Shown here one piece after another: positions 63,396 through 64,000 of a stretch of DNA of 64,000 nt (within the stretch, counting starts at the first letter, position 1; each line of letters begins with the position of its first letter). Source of the stretch: Planomonospora sp. ID67723 (GTDB lineage: Bacteria > Actinomycetota > Actinomycetes > Streptosporangiales > Streptosporangiaceae). Location of the stretch: the NCBI RefSeq assembly GCF_015711605.1, contig NZ_JABTEZ010000003.1:62001-126000 (forward strand). The letters run 5' to 3'. Below the pieces are notes generated by a model. The model had not been told where the DNA came from. It worked only from the letters and a program-made list of their open reading frames with translations, and did no database searches. Position numbers and translations under genes: made by a program.

Positions 63396-63425
63396 AATGT
63401 AGTAGAAGTACTACATATGAATCAA
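63396..63425 (-). promoter_or_regulatory. Exporter promoter with perfect 8-bp inverted-repeat operator
   Basis: On the minus strand TTGATT (63420-63425), 18 bases, then TACATT (63396-63401). ATGTAGTA-GAAG-TACTACAT (63397-63416) is a perfect inverted repeat over the spacer and -10. BlaI and YtrA-type repressors use TAC/GTA-rich dyads of this kind. No regulator gene is next to it in the window. Confidence 0.75.
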
Positions 63426-63438
63426 CTCCTATGACAAA

Positions 63439-63469
63439 GGGCGGTACACCTGGAACGGGTGCACCGCCC
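63439..63469 (-). terminator. Hairpin after the right-edge gene
   Basis: GGGCGGT pairs with ACCGCCC, and CACC with GGTG beyond one mismatch. In the minus direction it follows the stop of the gene at 63489. Confidence 0.7.
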
Positions 63470-63488
63470 GCTTGCCGGAGTTACGCGG

Positions 63489-64000
63489 TCACCGGTCGTG
63501 CCTCGACCGGCAGGTCACGAGGAAGGTGGTCTGGCTCGATCCCTCGTAGGGGGACTGGAGCTCCACCTTGAAGGAGCCGTTCTCCGACCGCTGGGTGCTG
63601 TACCGGCCGGTGACGGTCTTCTCCTGCTTGCCGGTGCCGTCGAAGGAGACGGTCCCGCCGCCGAAGAACACCCACTGGTTCCGGGTCTCGTTGCTCTTGC
63701 GGTACCAGCGGTAGCCGACGGAGGCGGGGCCGTCGGCCGCCGTGACCTTCGCGCTGACCTGGAAGACCGCGGGCCGGTTGGCCCCGCACTCCTCGTTCTC
63801 GTCCGTGCGCTCCTTGCCCGCACCGGAGACCGTCGGGTTCACGCAGGTCGTGCTGAACGCCACGGCCTCGGTCTCGCCGCCGCCGGCCGGGTCGACGATC
63901 TTCAGCCGCACGGAGCCCCTGGCGGTCGCGACGGAGCTGAACCCGTTGGCCACGGTCTTGCTTCCGGCGGAGTGGAACGTCGTGGAGAACGGGCCGGAGC
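63489..64000 (-). CDS. C-terminal part of an unrecognised, probably secreted protein
   Basis: The frame is open to the right edge, so the start lies outside the window; about 170 C-terminal residues are visible. They are beta-rich and Ser/Thr/Gly-rich (SVRLKIVDPAGGGETEAVAFSTTCVNP, VFQVSAKVTAADGPASVGYRWYRKSNETRNQWVFFGGGTVSFDGTGKQEKTVTGRYSTQRSENGSFKVELQSPYEGSSQTTFLVTCRSRHDR) with three Cys (TTCVN, EECGA, VTCRS). The layout looks like an Ig- or CBM-like extracellular domain. I do not recognise the family. A hairpin follows the stop. Confidence 0.75.
   Translation of the reverse strand, partial: SGPFSTTFHSAGSKTVANGFSSVATARGSVRLKIVDPAGGGETEAVAFSTTCVNPTVSGAGKERTDENEECGANRPAVFQVSAKVTAADGPASVGYRWYRKSNETRNQWVFFGGGTVSFDGTGKQEKTVTGRYSTQRSENGSFKVELQSPYEGSSQTTFLVTCRSRHDR

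Noticed and set aside
63397-63416. Assignment of the palindrome to BlaI
   Set aside because: The half-sites resemble BlaI/MecI boxes, but their order and spacing differ and no BlaI gene is in the window, so the repressor is left unnamed.

Overview
The window reads as chromosomal DNA from a high-GC, mycothiol-producing, filamentous actinomycete, most likely of the Streptosporangiaceae type (Streptosporangium, Nonomuraea, Microbispora and relatives). The evidence is uniformly very high GC, GTG and TTG starts, frequent leaderless starts behind a TANNNT -10 box, AfsR-like BTAD regulators, maleylpyruvate-isomerase-fold mycothiol proteins, GuaB1, DUF1707, DUF3224, DUF4192 and EI24 proteins, and sugar ABC operons without their own ATPase. 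The genus is inference.

Layout. 1-8773: end of an SCO6745-family gene, serpin lipoprotein, methyltransferase with divergent MerR, TetR with divergent DrrAB-type efflux pump, a frameshifted gene remnant, a beta-lactamase-fold hydrolase, an ABM monooxygenase and a lipoprotein. 9135-14869: GlxA-type regulator divergent from a rhodanese, a stand-alone asparagine-synthase-like protein, a mycothiol-fold protein and a YfbK-like VWA lipoprotein. 14920-17819: tRNA-Ala(GGC) followed by a perfect 38-bp palindrome, an IS4-family transposase-derived gene that has lost catalytic residues, a secreted protein, and a gene-poor repeat-bearing stretch. 17820-26492: TetR with divergent NAD(P)-binding protein, mycothiol-fold protein, a giant AfsR-like regulator coupled to a DHA2 efflux pump, DUF3224 protein and TetR. 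26566-33151: a complete oligopeptide ABC operon on the minus strand, with an OppB-type permease carrying about 180 extra residues. 33809-46433: mostly housekeeping or conserved genes (Pth2, Maf, EI24, ankyrin protein, imine-reductase-like enzyme, second BTAD regulator, DUF4192, DUF1707/DUF4870, DNA ligase, FKBP), then a short-chain dehydrogenase to 47340.

47393-56750 is the clearest functional unit: a GH1 beta-glucosidase, divergent from a secreted GH81 endo-beta-1,3-glucanase with a C-terminal CBM6-like module, followed by a sugar-binding lipoprotein, two AglF/AglG-like permeases and a LacI regulator. Four copies of the palindrome GAGAGCGCTCTC lie at the promoters. The set would hydrolyse beta-1,3-glucan outside the cell, import the oligosaccharides, and hydrolyse them to glucose inside, with LacI repression. 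No ATPase gene is present, so a shared MsiK-type ATPase elsewhere is expected.

56795-64000: VOC protein, coiled-coil protein, general stress protein, GuaB1 (probable GMP reductase), Cass2-like effector-binding protein, Xre regulator with a partner membrane protein, an ABC-2 exporter under a perfect inverted-repeat operator, and the C-terminal part of an unrecognised gene that runs off the right edge. No rRNA, CRISPR array, prophage or complete insertion sequence was seen. Nothing in the window is a clearly novel multi-gene system. The most unusual items are the catalytically dead transposase gene, the expanded OppB permease, and several well-defined but unassigned operator arrays.
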